Origin: Daphnia pulex
Taxonomy: Eukaryota > Arthropoda > Branchiopoda > Diplostraca > Daphniidae
DNA length: 64,000 bases
Assembly (NCBI RefSeq): GCF_021134715.1
Contig: NC_060020.1
Coordinates: 1,922,001-1,986,000, forward strand
Reading direction: 5' to 3'
Part shown: in pieces, positions 50,265 to 60,984 of the stretch
How positions within the stretch are numbered: position 1 is the stretch's first letter
How the letters are laid out: the number at the start of each line of letters is the position of its first letter
The notes under the pieces: generated by a model
Database searches by the model: none
Told to the model about the DNA's origin: nothing
What the model saw: the letters and a program-made list of their open reading frames with translations, nothing else
Program-made: the position numbers and the translations under genes

Positions 50265-52088
50265 GTCATTTTGATTGGTTTCAATAATGTATACCGTTTT
50301 TTACTAAATTTTATCTCGAATGCAATACAACTCTATCGTCGGTAAGACAAATTTGCGCAAATCCTTTCTTTTGTTTTCATTTCGTTTCCAGTATTAACTA
50401 ATGCTTAGTAGTACTGCCTCAACGATTATCTGTCACAACATACGAAGTTAGAAGAATTATAAATTTCGGGTTCACATATGTATATATGATCAGCAGCACG
50501 CCACGTACACAATGTTAATTTCAAAAGAAAGTGATATGCGTGCAAACAAACAATTGTTTTTCTCAATGTCGACATTAAAAAGCTGCTACATTGTGGATCG
50601 GTACATTTTAATGATTCCCCTCGTTGAGACTTTGAACAAACCTGTGGAAACGAAACAAAGCAAAAATCCGCATGAATAGAAAGATGACACAAAAAGAACT
50701 TTGCGCACCAGCAGGTGGATGTCAGATTTTTGTTTTGTTATTTCAACAAACGACCAGTTGGGCAGACAATGTTTCGTGACGACGCCGAGGCAAGAAGCTT
50801 CTTTGTTATCTGCAAACATTATTTCGGCCAAGTTATACTGGAGGCATTAGACTTGAACGGAATAATAGGGACTGGGACCCTCTCCCTTTTTCAGAACCGA
50901 AATCAACTTTCTCTGGGAGTCGGCGCCTGTTCACGAGACGTAACGGTGGCTAATAACTTAATACAACGGTGGAAAAAACAACAAAACAACACAAACAAAA
51001 ATGTGTCCACAATAAGTGCAAAATTTTACACAAGTTAATTTTGCGAATGAAATTCTATCACCAAGCTTCTTTCGTGACCCTATAAATTCCATCCGTTTGG
51101 GCATATATTCGAGCATTCACAAAAATATTCGCAAAAACATTCTGAGCGAGGGGATAAATTGCTCAACTCTTAATTTCCATCAAATTCGCCTGATGGGGAT
51201 CTGATCGGGAAGTCACTTTCCTATTCGGAAAAAATAATGTTAAAATTTGTTTTCAATTTTTGGGGTAAATAAAATGAAAATTTAGCCTTCCGAGAATTGA
51301 ATTTGCTGTAAGCGATCGACAACCACAACAGGATTATTAACAGAGTTGAATGATCTCACATGAACGCCTTTTTCTTTTGACGTGACAGATTATAAGACAC
51401 GCGCACTTTCTGTTCAGCTTCCTGAACAGTTACGATTGTCGTACATACTCATTGTGACCTATTAGACTATTACGTTCGCACTTGCGGTAAACAACTCACT
51501 TTCTATTATGCGATTATATAATATGACAGCAGCGACGGCGAATCTTTCCTATAGAGATACTATTATTCCTGCGATTTCTCCACGTCAAAGTGAAAGTAAT
51601 CTCGAACTTCGTGTCACGGCATTTGCGAAAATCAACCACATAACGAGTGAATCGATCGACTCTTGTTTATCCATGCGATGTAATATATATATGGCTGTGA
51701 TTCCTTTCTTCCAGTTTTTGGAAAATCCAAACGACTCTGAACACCAAATCTACAGTCACGCGCTAATAATTATTATTTGCACTTAACAAAAAGAATAAAA
51801 TCAAAGAAAAAATTTTAAACTTGATTTAATTCGCTAGATTGATACGTAAGCCTATACCTAATGTCGTTAGAGGCTCTAGAACTGGATGAACTCTGGCGTC
51901 ATTACGCCACAAGTAATATTTTTTAAAAAGTGAAAACTTCAGTGATTAAATTTTCAAATGCGGTACTAAATTGTGCGACAATAATTTTATTGCATATAAA
52001 TATTCTTCTTCACATAGTAGTTATATAAAATGGGATTTAGGTTATTGCATTGTCATAGATTTCTCAGGGATTTCTCAGGAAAATAAAT
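50265..52088. other. Interval between CP7 and CP8
   Basis: Convergent 3' flanks of CP7 and CP8. Open frames at 50715-51038 and 51508-51786 show no family resemblance. Nothing else seen. Confidence 0.45.
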
Positions 52089-52921
52089 TTAATATCTTGT
52101 GGGGTATCTAGGAGGATAAGACGGATAAGTAGGAGGAGGGTAAGAAGGATAAGTTGGAGCTGGATACTCGGACTTGTAAGCGGGTTTCGGATAACTTGGT
52201 TTGGGATAAGTTGGCTTTGGGTATGACGAAGGTGCTGGATAAGTTGGGTAAGCCGGTTGCTTGTATTCCGGGTAAGAAGCAGCTGGCTTGTATGGTGCCG
52301 GCTTGGACTCGGGGAATTGGGCCTCGCCTTCGTATTTCACATCGGCCACGTATCCAGTGTAGTCGTCAGCCTTGTATTCAACAGTCTGTTTGCGACCGTC
52401 GGGGAGATCGACGCTGTAAGAGCCGGTTACGTATCCCTTGTCGTCACCGGTCTCCTGGTGGTTGTAGTTGTTGTTACTGTAGTCATCTTTAACGGCCCAT
52501 TCGAAGTTGTAGGGCATCGGAGCCTGTCAGCAAACGACAAGAATTATTAGTCGAACTAAACATTCTTATAGAGAAAACATTCAAGCATCAAGTGTGATAA
52601 AAGTAGTTAAGGACTCACATCGTAAGTTTGAGGATATGTCGGGTATGCTGGCTTGGCATAATCCGCAGGAGGGTACGATGGTTTAGGGTAAGAAGGATAA
52701 GATGGTTTAGGGTAAGAAGGATAGGATGGTTTTGGGTAAGATGGGTAAGACGGAGAAGGGTAAGCCGGAGCAGGCTTCTTAGGATAAGACTGGCCGTTGA
52801 CAGCAACGACAGCGATGAGAACGACGCAAATGAAGACCTTATTAAGCAAATAATAATAAAAACATTCAGACTTAAAATCAAGATGTTAGCTTTGGATCCG
52901 AAGATGTCACTTTACCTTCAT
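52089..52921 (-). CDS. R&R cuticle protein CP8 (long, Tyr/Pro/Ser-rich)
   Basis: Secreted cuticle protein. Exons are 52916-52921 (ATG AAG), 52619-52837 and 52089-52523, giving 219 residues. The signal peptide (MKVFICVVLIAVVAVNGQ) is followed by repeated SYPSYPKP units. The R&R domain from APMPYNFEWAVKDDYSNN has GSYSVDLPDGRKQTV and YKADDYTGYVADV. A long tail of YPKP and PTYPSYPP repeats ends in RYPTRY. It is transcribed opposite to the CP3-CP7 array and is more diverged from it, with NHQETGDDKGYV as in CP9 and CP10. It is expected to bind chitin. Confidence 0.93.
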
Positions 52922-52947
52922 GTTGATGTTGTGATGGTTTGGATGAG

Positions 52948-52986
52948 ACTGATGCTTCTAAACGCTGCTTTGCCGAGCTTTTATAC
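52948..52986 (-). promoter_or_regulatory. CP8 core promoter (TATA box + initiator)
   Basis: GTATAAAA at 52979-52986 and TCAGT at 52948-52952 (minus strand) have about 30 bp spacing, upstream of the ATG at 52921. Confidence 0.72.
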
Positions 52987-55654
52987 TCCTAGTCGGTTCG
53001 AGAGGAGTTGCACGACCGGCTTGGTCATGCCCCTTTATTACACGCTTAGATCAGTCACTTGCTCTGTGTGCACTTCTCTGACACATTTTTCTACCCGAGT
53101 TCAGAGCGAGCGCTTCACACTGGCGGCCTGCCAAAGGCCTTCCCGTTGGGCATTCCTCGCACCCGCGAGAAAGTTATGCGCCTTCGCTGCAGTCATATAT
53201 ATACAGTAATGACGTCAACGCACGCTGCACTGCACGATTCTCCCATCAATCCTTATTATCTATCGCGATTCATTTGTTTGGCACATTGCGAGTGGTGGGG
53301 CCAGCAGCCTCGCAGTAGATACGCGTGCTGAACACTTGTACTTTCCTTTCACAGCAGCGGACCTCTTGATGTTTCTCTTCGTTATTCCTGTTTCTGTCAC
53401 TTTTTATTTATTACCGTGAAAAATTGGTGGTGCGGGAATATGTTTCCCAGAATACCAAACAGGTAATACTGAATTTGTTTGTTTTAATTACAAATTTTGT
53501 CCTGGTACATCAAATAACGCTTATGTATACATAATAATAAGAATAAACTGGGTTGAATTTTTAATTCATGTTAAAAACTTTTGTTGCGAAAACTCCGTAG
53601 GCCATTCTTGTAAACGGAATATAACGACGATAAATTATAGACGGGGATTTCCCAACATTTACAATCTGATCCAGTTCATTTTCAAACGTGGTAGACATGA
53701 TTCAAGTATGAAAATAGAAACAAGAGCACTTAATTGATTCTCTTTTCTCTTTTTGACATTATTGCGTACACAATTGACGTATGAAAGGGAGACTGGTCTG
53801 CGTCCGTATAAGGATACGCACTTTAAATAAGAACGACTCACGAATGTCCTTGAAGTCAACCACTCGTGGCCAATGAGCAGCAGTGATTTTGAATATACTG
53901 AACCACAAACCCAAAACTGCAATATCGGTTGCATCATCAGACCAAAGCGGTATTCCAATTACGGTCTCTTTTCCCACAATATAGCCGAACAGCAGTGTGG
54001 AATGCCCGGTGTGTTTGTTTAGCTACGTTACAGGTCATCGTCCATTCAATTTTTGATAGATCTAAAAAGAAAAAAAAAATCGAAACGATTTAATCAGCCG
54101 AAAGTTTGTTTTATAGCCCAACGTTATAGACAGGCCATTGACACACATACTGGAAACAAAGATTCGATTTCGTGACTATGTAATAATCTCTTCGGTTTAA
54201 TGAAGAGAGAATCCCATCCTAGCAGCGCTAGCAGGTAAGGCAGCAGAGGAGGTAACGCAGCATTGCAATTGTTTCAATGCGCGGCGCATCCCAAACCACA
54301 AACGCAAATAGAAATGAGAGACGCGCGTGTGATACTTTCTTATCTTCTTATCTCTATCTCCGAAAATTCACAGCTGGATTTCGTTATGAAATTGTTAGAC
54401 TTGAAAAAGGATTTTCAGGCCCAGCACAACCCAACCGTTCGCCTTGTTTCCAAAATTGGCTCAAGGGAAAAATAAAGGGAAGAAAGAAAACGAGCGTGTG
54501 CCATTAGCACGCACTTGTTAAACCGAGGAATTCGCAATCTAAATTCAAGAGAAGATTTGGAACGAGGTTTCTTGATTGCTCTCTATTATATTTTTTAGCA
54601 GTACGTCTTTGCCTGCGCCTTCCTAATTCAAAAAAGTGCATGCAGGGCGTTTTATAATGCAGCAAGGAAGGACAGCTATGGCAAACAAAGACCTCCTTCT
54701 TGTTGGAATACCATTTACGACTGGTGACAGGTAGCTATTATCATTGTTTGTTATCGGTCGATCAGATTGTTTTTTTTTTCTGGCAAAAGTGTTCTTGTTT
54801 CGTCTTTACTTGAATCAGATGGAGTGACCTTTACTTTTCTTATCTTTTAAAATGGTGGTGATTATTGCTGTACAGATGGAAAGTTATTTATGCAATACAA
54901 TAGCAGCTTAATAGAAAGCCAGTTAATGCACTTCTTTTACTTTTGTCAAACTTCAGTGTTACCTATTGCCATTCCAAGGACCATCACGCTTCGTCGATGC
55001 CTGAAATCTTTTTTAAAATTTATGTTGGGTTGTTATTTGTAAATTGCAGAGACACGCGACCATGCTTTACTATTGTGTAAATTCATCGTGGGACTGATGT
55101 TTATGACCGTTGAGTTCAATCGTCCTCAGAGGAATGTGTTAATATTCGACAAAAATCAAGCGCGTCTGTTCGCATCTGAGGTAGTTGAAAATGCTTGAAT
55201 AACAATTATACAGCTATAACGGAATAAAATAATTAAGCGGCAGAAAATGCATCATCGCATGCTGCAGCGAACGTTTAAGAAAAGAGAAAGCTGTAAAAGT
55301 GATTCTTATGTGTAATTTCAAATATTTCGTTTTTCTTCAATTAATTTTGAAACAATTTCCTTTCCGAAATTGTCAGCCAGTCCAAAGGAAGTTGCTATCG
55401 TGCAGAGTCAAGCAAAATTTATGAATGATTTACTATATTCTTATTTATTAACGATGGCATATTAATCAATAAAGTTATATTTTAATACGTTCAAGATGTG
55501 GTTAGAATGACGAAATCCGGATAACCAAACGAAGCCAATGTTTCAAGTACTAATACATTGAATGTTTGCATTCGCTTTTGTTAGTTAATTTCTGAAATGT
55601 CGTAAGGCAAGCCCATGTAGTGAATATGAAACAAATATGAATGAATTTCAGATG
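52987..55654. other. Interval between CP8 and the inverted duplication
   Basis: Upstream region of CP8 and downstream region of CP9. No gene supported. Open frames near 53659-53977 and 54263-54507 are short and unrecognised. Confidence 0.45.
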
Positions 55655-55778
55655 ATTGTTCATGATAATAAAATTTATTTAACTCAACTCTCTATGCAAA
55701 TAATTATTGGGAATGTATATGTTATTAGAAGAAATCGTCGATATTAATTCATGGTATGAGATATTGGTATTTATCGTT

Positions 55779-56611
55779 CTAGTAAGCTCCAGTCGAATAT
55801 TCCTTCTTGTATGGTGCTGGTGCGGAGTAAGAAGGAGGTGTGTATTCCATCTTGTATGCGGGTGCTGGAGCGGTGTACTCGGGTTTATTGTAAACGGGAG
55901 CTGAATATGGCTTCTTGTAGGCGGGTGCTGGTGCAGAGTACTCGGGTTTGTAAGAGGGTACTGGGTAAGTTGGTTTTGGGTATGAAGGAGCAACGGCGTA
56001 AGAAGGTGCGGGCTTACTGTAAGGCGCAGCAGCTTTGTATTCGACTGGATAGGTTGGTGCGGAGTAAGTGCCAGTCTGGTATGCTGGGGCAGTCTTATAT
56101 TCGGGGTATTTGGCTTCTCCAGTGTATTTGACGTCAGCGACGTAGCCAGTGTAATCATCAGCCTTGTAGGTGACGGTCTGAGTGCGACCGTCTGGGAGAT
56201 AGACGCTGTAAGAGCCGGTAACGTAGCCCTTATCGTCACTGCTCTCTTGGTGATTATAGTTGTTGTAAGTGTAATCATCATTTACGTCATAAGCGAAATG
56301 ATATGCCTTCGGCGTCTATCAATAATGCAATAAAATTGATGGCAGATTCATTTTTTAGAACTTTTACTGGAATGATTGGAAAATAACACTCACGTCATAG
56401 CTCTTTCCGTAGTTGCTTTCTTGCTTGTACTCTGTATTATAAGTCATGGGGTATTTCTGATGATATGATCCTCCGGCAGCAGCAACGGCAAGCAAAGCGG
56501 CAAAGATGAAAATCTAGTAAATCAAACGAAAAGTAAAATGAGACTTTAAATATCAAGCAAACTAAAGTTTACTGTGAAACACAGGACAAGCAAGAAGAAA
56601 TTTACTTTCAT
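55779..56611 (-). CDS. R&R cuticle protein CP9 (inverted pair with CP10)
   Basis: Secreted cuticle protein. Exons are 56606-56611 (ATG AAA), 56394-56513 and 55779-56315, giving 220 residues. The signal peptide is MKIFIFAALLAVAAAG. A short KYPMTYNTEYKQESNYGKS spacer follows. The R&R domain starts TPKAYHFAYDVNDDYTYNNY, not APMPYNF as in the others, with GSYSVYLPDGRTQTV and YKADDYTGYVADV. A long tail rich in SAPAPAYKK and YKPEYSAP ends in STGAY. The polyadenylation signal is at 55674-55679 (minus strand). A TATATAAA box is at 56668-56675. It is head-to-head with its near-identical copy CP10. Confidence 0.94.
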
Positions 56612-56667
56612 GTTGAGGCTGTGATAGTTCAGACAAAACTGTACTGCTTCGGTGTTCCCTCTTGATG

Positions 56668-56675
56668 TTTATATA
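56668..56675 (-). promoter_or_regulatory. CP9 TATA box
   Basis: TATATAAA on the minus strand, about 57 bp before the CP9 ATG. The surrounding sequence is the mirror of the CP10 promoter. Confidence 0.75.
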
Positions 56676-56729
56676 CCACGCACTGACTGAGGCCATGCAC
56701 TTATACCTGCTAGTGACCTGAGTTGGGTG

Positions 56730-57620
56730 CGGTTGAATACGTATAACACGGCAGGATTCTTTCACAATATAGCGCAAATATAAACATGTCTCGTTTTTCA
56801 AACATTTGAACCGAAAATAATCATTTCTATGTCCCGATCACCCTCAAAGTCTCTCTCGTATTCTAGTTCGTACAGGAGAAAGTGGGGTTTGAACGATAAA
56901 TGACCATCCATTCCCACGTCATGCCAATTGAGGTGGTACACATCTACTTGACTCCGCTTGAATCGACATTGTTTTCATCACTGGTCTCAGTGAATTGAAG
57001 GTTATTATGCTTAAGTTTTTAAATTCTGCAATAGCTTCTTATTGTTCAAAAAGTAATAGCTCAGACGGATAGAAATAGATCGAGAAACCAAATTTTTTAT
57101 AGCCACTTTAGTCTCTATATACGTACCAGCATACATTGTGTAAGATATTCTTATGCAGTCAGACAGCATTAAATTTGTCAACATGCCTTCCCCTTTGTGT
57201 ATTGCGCAACTCTTTCATCGTAGTAAGTTTCACCATGTTATGGACTTTTCCATTCATGTTAAAAAACTAGAGCAGACTTTGATTTGGAACCAATGAAGAG
57301 ATTACCCGCAGTATAACCTCAGTTGGAAATTCAGAAGGGTCGAGCAATAGGTACATGGAGCCCATTTATCCACATTGCTCAAAATAAATTCTCTACAGCA
57401 AACGTTAATTGAACAATTAAACTAAATTTAGCAAAGCTATTATTGAACCGAGTATTGCATTGTGGTATATTTTTAGATCAGTGTCAACTTTCCCCGCCAC
57501 AGAATAAGTATGGGAAACCTTGCAAGACCAAAACGGACTGATTATTCGATACGTAAACTGTTGAAGGAGTTTGAAGCTGAAATTTTTTTTCCATGCTCTA
57601 AATCAATCCTTAACGGCTGC
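56730..57620. other. Spacer of the inverted duplication
   Basis: About 890 bp of unique-looking AT-rich DNA between the two arms. It is upstream of both CP9 and CP10 and so may carry shared control elements. No gene seen. Confidence 0.55.
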
Positions 57621-57674
57621 CACCCAACTCAGGTCACTAGCAGGTATAAGTGCATGGTCTCAGTCAGTGCATGG

Positions 57675-57682
57675 TATATAAA
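57675..57682 (+). promoter_or_regulatory. CP10 TATA box
   Basis: TATATAAA about 57 bp upstream of the CP10 ATG at 57739, in the same context as CP9. Confidence 0.75.
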
Positions 57683-57738
57683 CATCAAGAGGGAACACCG
57701 AAGCAGTACAGTTTTGTCTGAACTATCACAGCCTCAAC

Positions 57739-58571
57739 ATGAAAGTAAATTTCTTCTTGCTTGTCCTGTGTTTCACAGTAAACTTTAGTTTGCTTGATAT
57801 TTTAAGTCTCATTTTACTTTTCGTTTGGTTTACTAGATTTTCATCTTTGCCGCTTTGCTTGCCGTTGCTGCTGCCGGAGGATCATATCATCAGAAATACC
57901 CTGTGGCTTATAACACAGAGTACAAGCAAGAAAGCAACTACGGAAAGAGCTATGACGTGAGTGATATTTTCCAATCATTCCAGTAAAAGTTCTAAAAAAT
58001 GAATGTGCCATCAATTTTATTGCATTATTAATAGACGCCGAAGGCATATCATTTCGCTTATGACGTAAATGATGATTACACTTACAACAACTATAATCAT
58101 CAAGAGAGCAGCGACGACAAGGGCTACGTAACCGGCTCTTACAGCGTCTATCTCCCAGACGGTCGCACTCAGACCGTCACCTACAAGGTTGATGATTACT
58201 CCGGCTACGTCGCTGACGTCAAATACACTGGAGAAGCCAAATACCCCGAATATAAGACTGCCCCAGCATACCAGACTGGCACTTACTCCGCTCCAACCTA
58301 CCCAGTCGAATACAAAGCTGCTGCGCCTTACAGTAAGCCCGCACCTTCTTACGCCGTTGCTCCTTCATACCCAAAACCAACTTATCCAGTACCCTCTTAC
58401 AAACCCGAGTACTCTGCACCAGCACCCGCCTACAAGAAGCCATACTCAGCTCCCGTTTACAATAAACCCGAGTACACCGCTCCAGCACCCGCATACAAGA
58501 TGGAATACACACCTCCTTCTTACTCCGCACCAGCACCATACAAGAAGGAATATTCGACTGGAGCTTACTAG
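57739..58571 (+). CDS. R&R cuticle protein CP10 (inverted pair with CP9)
   Basis: Secreted cuticle protein. Exons are 57739-57744 (ATG AAA), 57837-57956 and 58035-58571, giving 220 residues, the same as CP9. The visible differences from CP9 are KYPVAYNTE for KYPMTYNTE in the spacer and YKVDDYSGY for YKADDYTGY inside the R&R domain. The latter changes the Ala of the usually conserved A-D pair. The tail sequence is the same. It is expected to have the same role in cuticle as CP9; whether the domain change affects chitin binding is unknown. Confidence 0.94.
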
Positions 58572-58691
58572 AACGATAAAAACCAATCTCATACCATGAA
58601 TTAATATTGACGATTTCTTCTAATAACATATACATTCCCAATAATTATTTGCATAGAGAGTTGAGAAATAAATTTTATTATCATGAACAAT

Positions 58692-59564
58692 TATAAATAT
58701 AGTTTTGTTTCTAATGATATCAACCACCGCACCTCATAATATTCTTTTAAATATTGATGAAAAAGTGTCGTACCGGAAATCGATGCATAGAATTAAGATG
58801 TCACATACTCACATTAATTGATTATCGATATCGATTTATTGCTAATTAGAAGATTAGTGTCGTCTGCTTTGTGCTTTTGCTTTCGTTTTTTCGTTGCTTT
58901 CGTTTTCGTTTACAACTTACAAGCATGAAACAAGTTTTGAAAAGGAGACTAACATTTCTAAGAAAACCGGAACGATAACTTTTTGGGACTTCGATGCACG
59001 AAAATAAAATTACAAAAAATGTGGTCATCGTCATGTGAATAACTTTGGTGTTGCAGCTTTTCATGCTCTCCACTCCATGCTGTTTAGCAGGTAAACACTC
59101 TAAATGAAAATGGGATGACTGTTGTAGCTTAAATAGAAGAGTAACACTTGTTCCAAGTTTGTGAATTGTTACTTCTTAACTATCATTATTTATCCCCTTA
59201 AACCTTTTACTCTGTGCAGATTTGAGGCCTGAGTCAGCCATTGTAACAGCAAAGTTTTGCTTGTGCTGGACCTCCAGTCATATGATTTGACTGTTGATCT
59301 CGTGTCATCAGCAACAATCACAGTTTCATTACTTAGGTAATAATTTTTGTTACTTTTATTAACCTGCATGTGACCTGCCATGATTTTTTATGATGCATGA
59401 CTTGCATGAATGCAGTGGAAACCTTCAAATATCCTGTTTAATAACAATTGGTGTATACCCCTGGTTTACAACTGCTGTCTTGTTTTCAACTTCTTCTTGC
59501 TTTTTATTGTTTCTGTAAATATTTTTCGTAACTCATTGTTGATATTTTTTATTTAGATAAACAG
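58692..59564. other. Flank beyond the inverted duplication
   Basis: No supported gene. A short potential first exon (ATG at 59062, donor GTAAAC at about 59091) and an open segment ending at a GTAATA donor near 59338 can be drawn, but their frames do not join cleanly to the segments that follow. Confidence 0.35.
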
Positions 59565-60095
59565 CATCTTCTTCAATTGGAGAAACTTCCAGTGTCGACC
59601 GAGTTAAGGATCTCTTCAATTCTCCTTTCTTAAATGTCCTCGTGTACGCCCATGCGAGTGTGGGTGTATTCACGAGGACTCCCTTTTACCTATCCCTCCT
59701 CTGGTGGATTCAACTTTCTGTGGATGGATGGAGCACCTATGGATGCCTGGCTGTATTTCCCAGGCTTCAAGGTAAGAAAAATTCATTTTTGCTTTTCCTT
59801 TCTGACTATTGAGTGGCGTTGATTATAAATCGTTGCGGAGTACGATTATTCTTAGGCCATGCAGTTGGTTGAAACTGTTTCATCTTGCTGTTTTTGTTTT
59901 TCTCAGTCAGGGTTCATTTCATGCTCACATGTAGAACCACTGCAGATTAGGCTTGTTTTTGTATCTCGCAACTTTGTCTGTGTGTTTCAACAATCAAATT
60001 CAGAAATATTTGAAATTGAAACATTTGAAGCAAAGGGAAACTTGAACAAATTTTTCCACCAAGAGGGTCTTGCCGCCACACTGGCACTTCCTGGT
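59565..60095 (+). CDS. Unassigned exon-like segments, possible partial or broken gene
   Basis: Two segments join in frame across GT/AG sites: 59565-59771 (donor GTAAGA) and 59911-60095 (acceptor tcag, donor GTATGT). The first has a hydrophobic stretch around FYLSLLWWIQLS and begins near KDLFNSPFLNVLVYAHA. The second includes GFISCSHVEPLQIRLVFVS and FEAKGNLNKFFHQEGLAA. I do not recognise the family. A third exon starting after a CAG at about 60131 could add a cysteine-rich ending with a stop near 60251. There is no credible start. It may be a gene fragment, a pseudogene or chance. Confidence 0.25.
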
Positions 60096-60225
60096 GTATG
60101 TTTGATTTTATTTTTAGATATTTATAGCAGTCGGACTGCACTTTTGCTGGACTTGTCCAAACTTAAACTCATTTTTTACGCCTAACGGACATTGTTGTCA
60201 CTCAACGTTTTTCGACGCGCGATTT

Positions 60226-60420
60226 TTAAAATGTACATCTGAAATACCCTGATTTATTCCGCATGAAACGAGTACCGGAGACTGTTGACAACCGACAGCC
60301 GGTATCTAACACTTGCACGAAGCGAAACATTCCGCCATTCAGCAAATCGTAGAAAGTCTGCGTGCTATCTTCATTGGCAAACGACACTATTGTGCTATCC
60401 CCGGCCAATGATGCCCCAGT
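60226..60420 (-). CDS. Unassigned terminal-exon-like segment
   Basis: On the minus strand an acceptor (attaactcag) at 60421 opens a 64-residue frame from TGASLAGDSTIVSFANEDST to a stop at 60226-60228. The composition looks protein-like but I recognise no family. It begins in phase 0, as does the last exon of the IRE1-like gene upstream, so an alternative 3' exon is conceivable. It overlaps the possible third exon of the plus-strand segments, and at most one of the two is likely real. Confidence 0.22.
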   Translation of the reverse strand, partial: TGASLAGDSTIVSFANEDSTQTFYDLLNGGMFRFVQVLDTGCRLSTVSGTRFMRNKSGYFRCTF

Positions 60421-60984
60421 CTGAGTTAATTTAAAACAAAACACCTTTTTGCTTTGCTTTTTAAAACAGGGCGATGCATTTTCTTGTCGCTGGCGCTCAC
60501 GAAAATAAAAAGGGGGAAAAAAAAGAAACAGACAAAATAGTTCCATTCTTGGCATTCCGCTACGTCTCGTCTTATTGTTTAACCACCCCTCGACAGTTGC
60601 CGTGCTGTCGACTCGAAAGTCGTAAAACTTGTTTAGAAACAGCTGATCCTAGTTTGTTATTGTCACCTCAACGGCGGATCAATAAATGCTCTATTCTTGG
60701 CCACAACAAACAGCCGCTTTTGAGATTATACGGTAAAGTTGCGGTTTGTTTCGCTGTCGTCTGTGGTATGTATTCAACTTGCCGGAAAAGCTTGCTCAAC
60801 ACTATAGGGAAGGCAGCAGATGATGTCGATTTATTTTCGTTTACTCTCACAACAAAATTAAATCAGTTACACAGTGCTGAGATAATATGCCCAGCTTGCT
60901 CGGGCTATATGTTGTCACTACTATCTATAGTCAATTGTGAAAACGAAGCGAAAAATAAAAATGGCAAAAAGTAAATTCGAAAAT

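Larger units (their letters stand above)
55655..56729. repeat. Left arm of inverted duplication (carries CP9)
   Basis: The reverse complement of this segment matches 57621-58691 almost base for base by eye. It covers the core promoter, all three exons, both introns and the 3' UTR including the polyadenylation signal. The inner boundary is the CACCCAACTCAGGTCACT string and the outer boundary lies near CATGAACAAT. Confidence 0.88.
57621..58691. repeat. Right arm of inverted duplication (carries CP10)
   Basis: Mirror image of 55655-56729. It retains the same splice sites, intron lengths in exon-matched positions, 3' UTR and polyadenylation signal (58667-58672). Only scattered substitutions are visible. 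Confidence 0.88.

Noticed and set aside
57058-57130. String resembling a tRNA D-arm (TAGCTCAGACGG)
   Set aside because: No matching B box or acceptor-stem pairing was found at the right distance.
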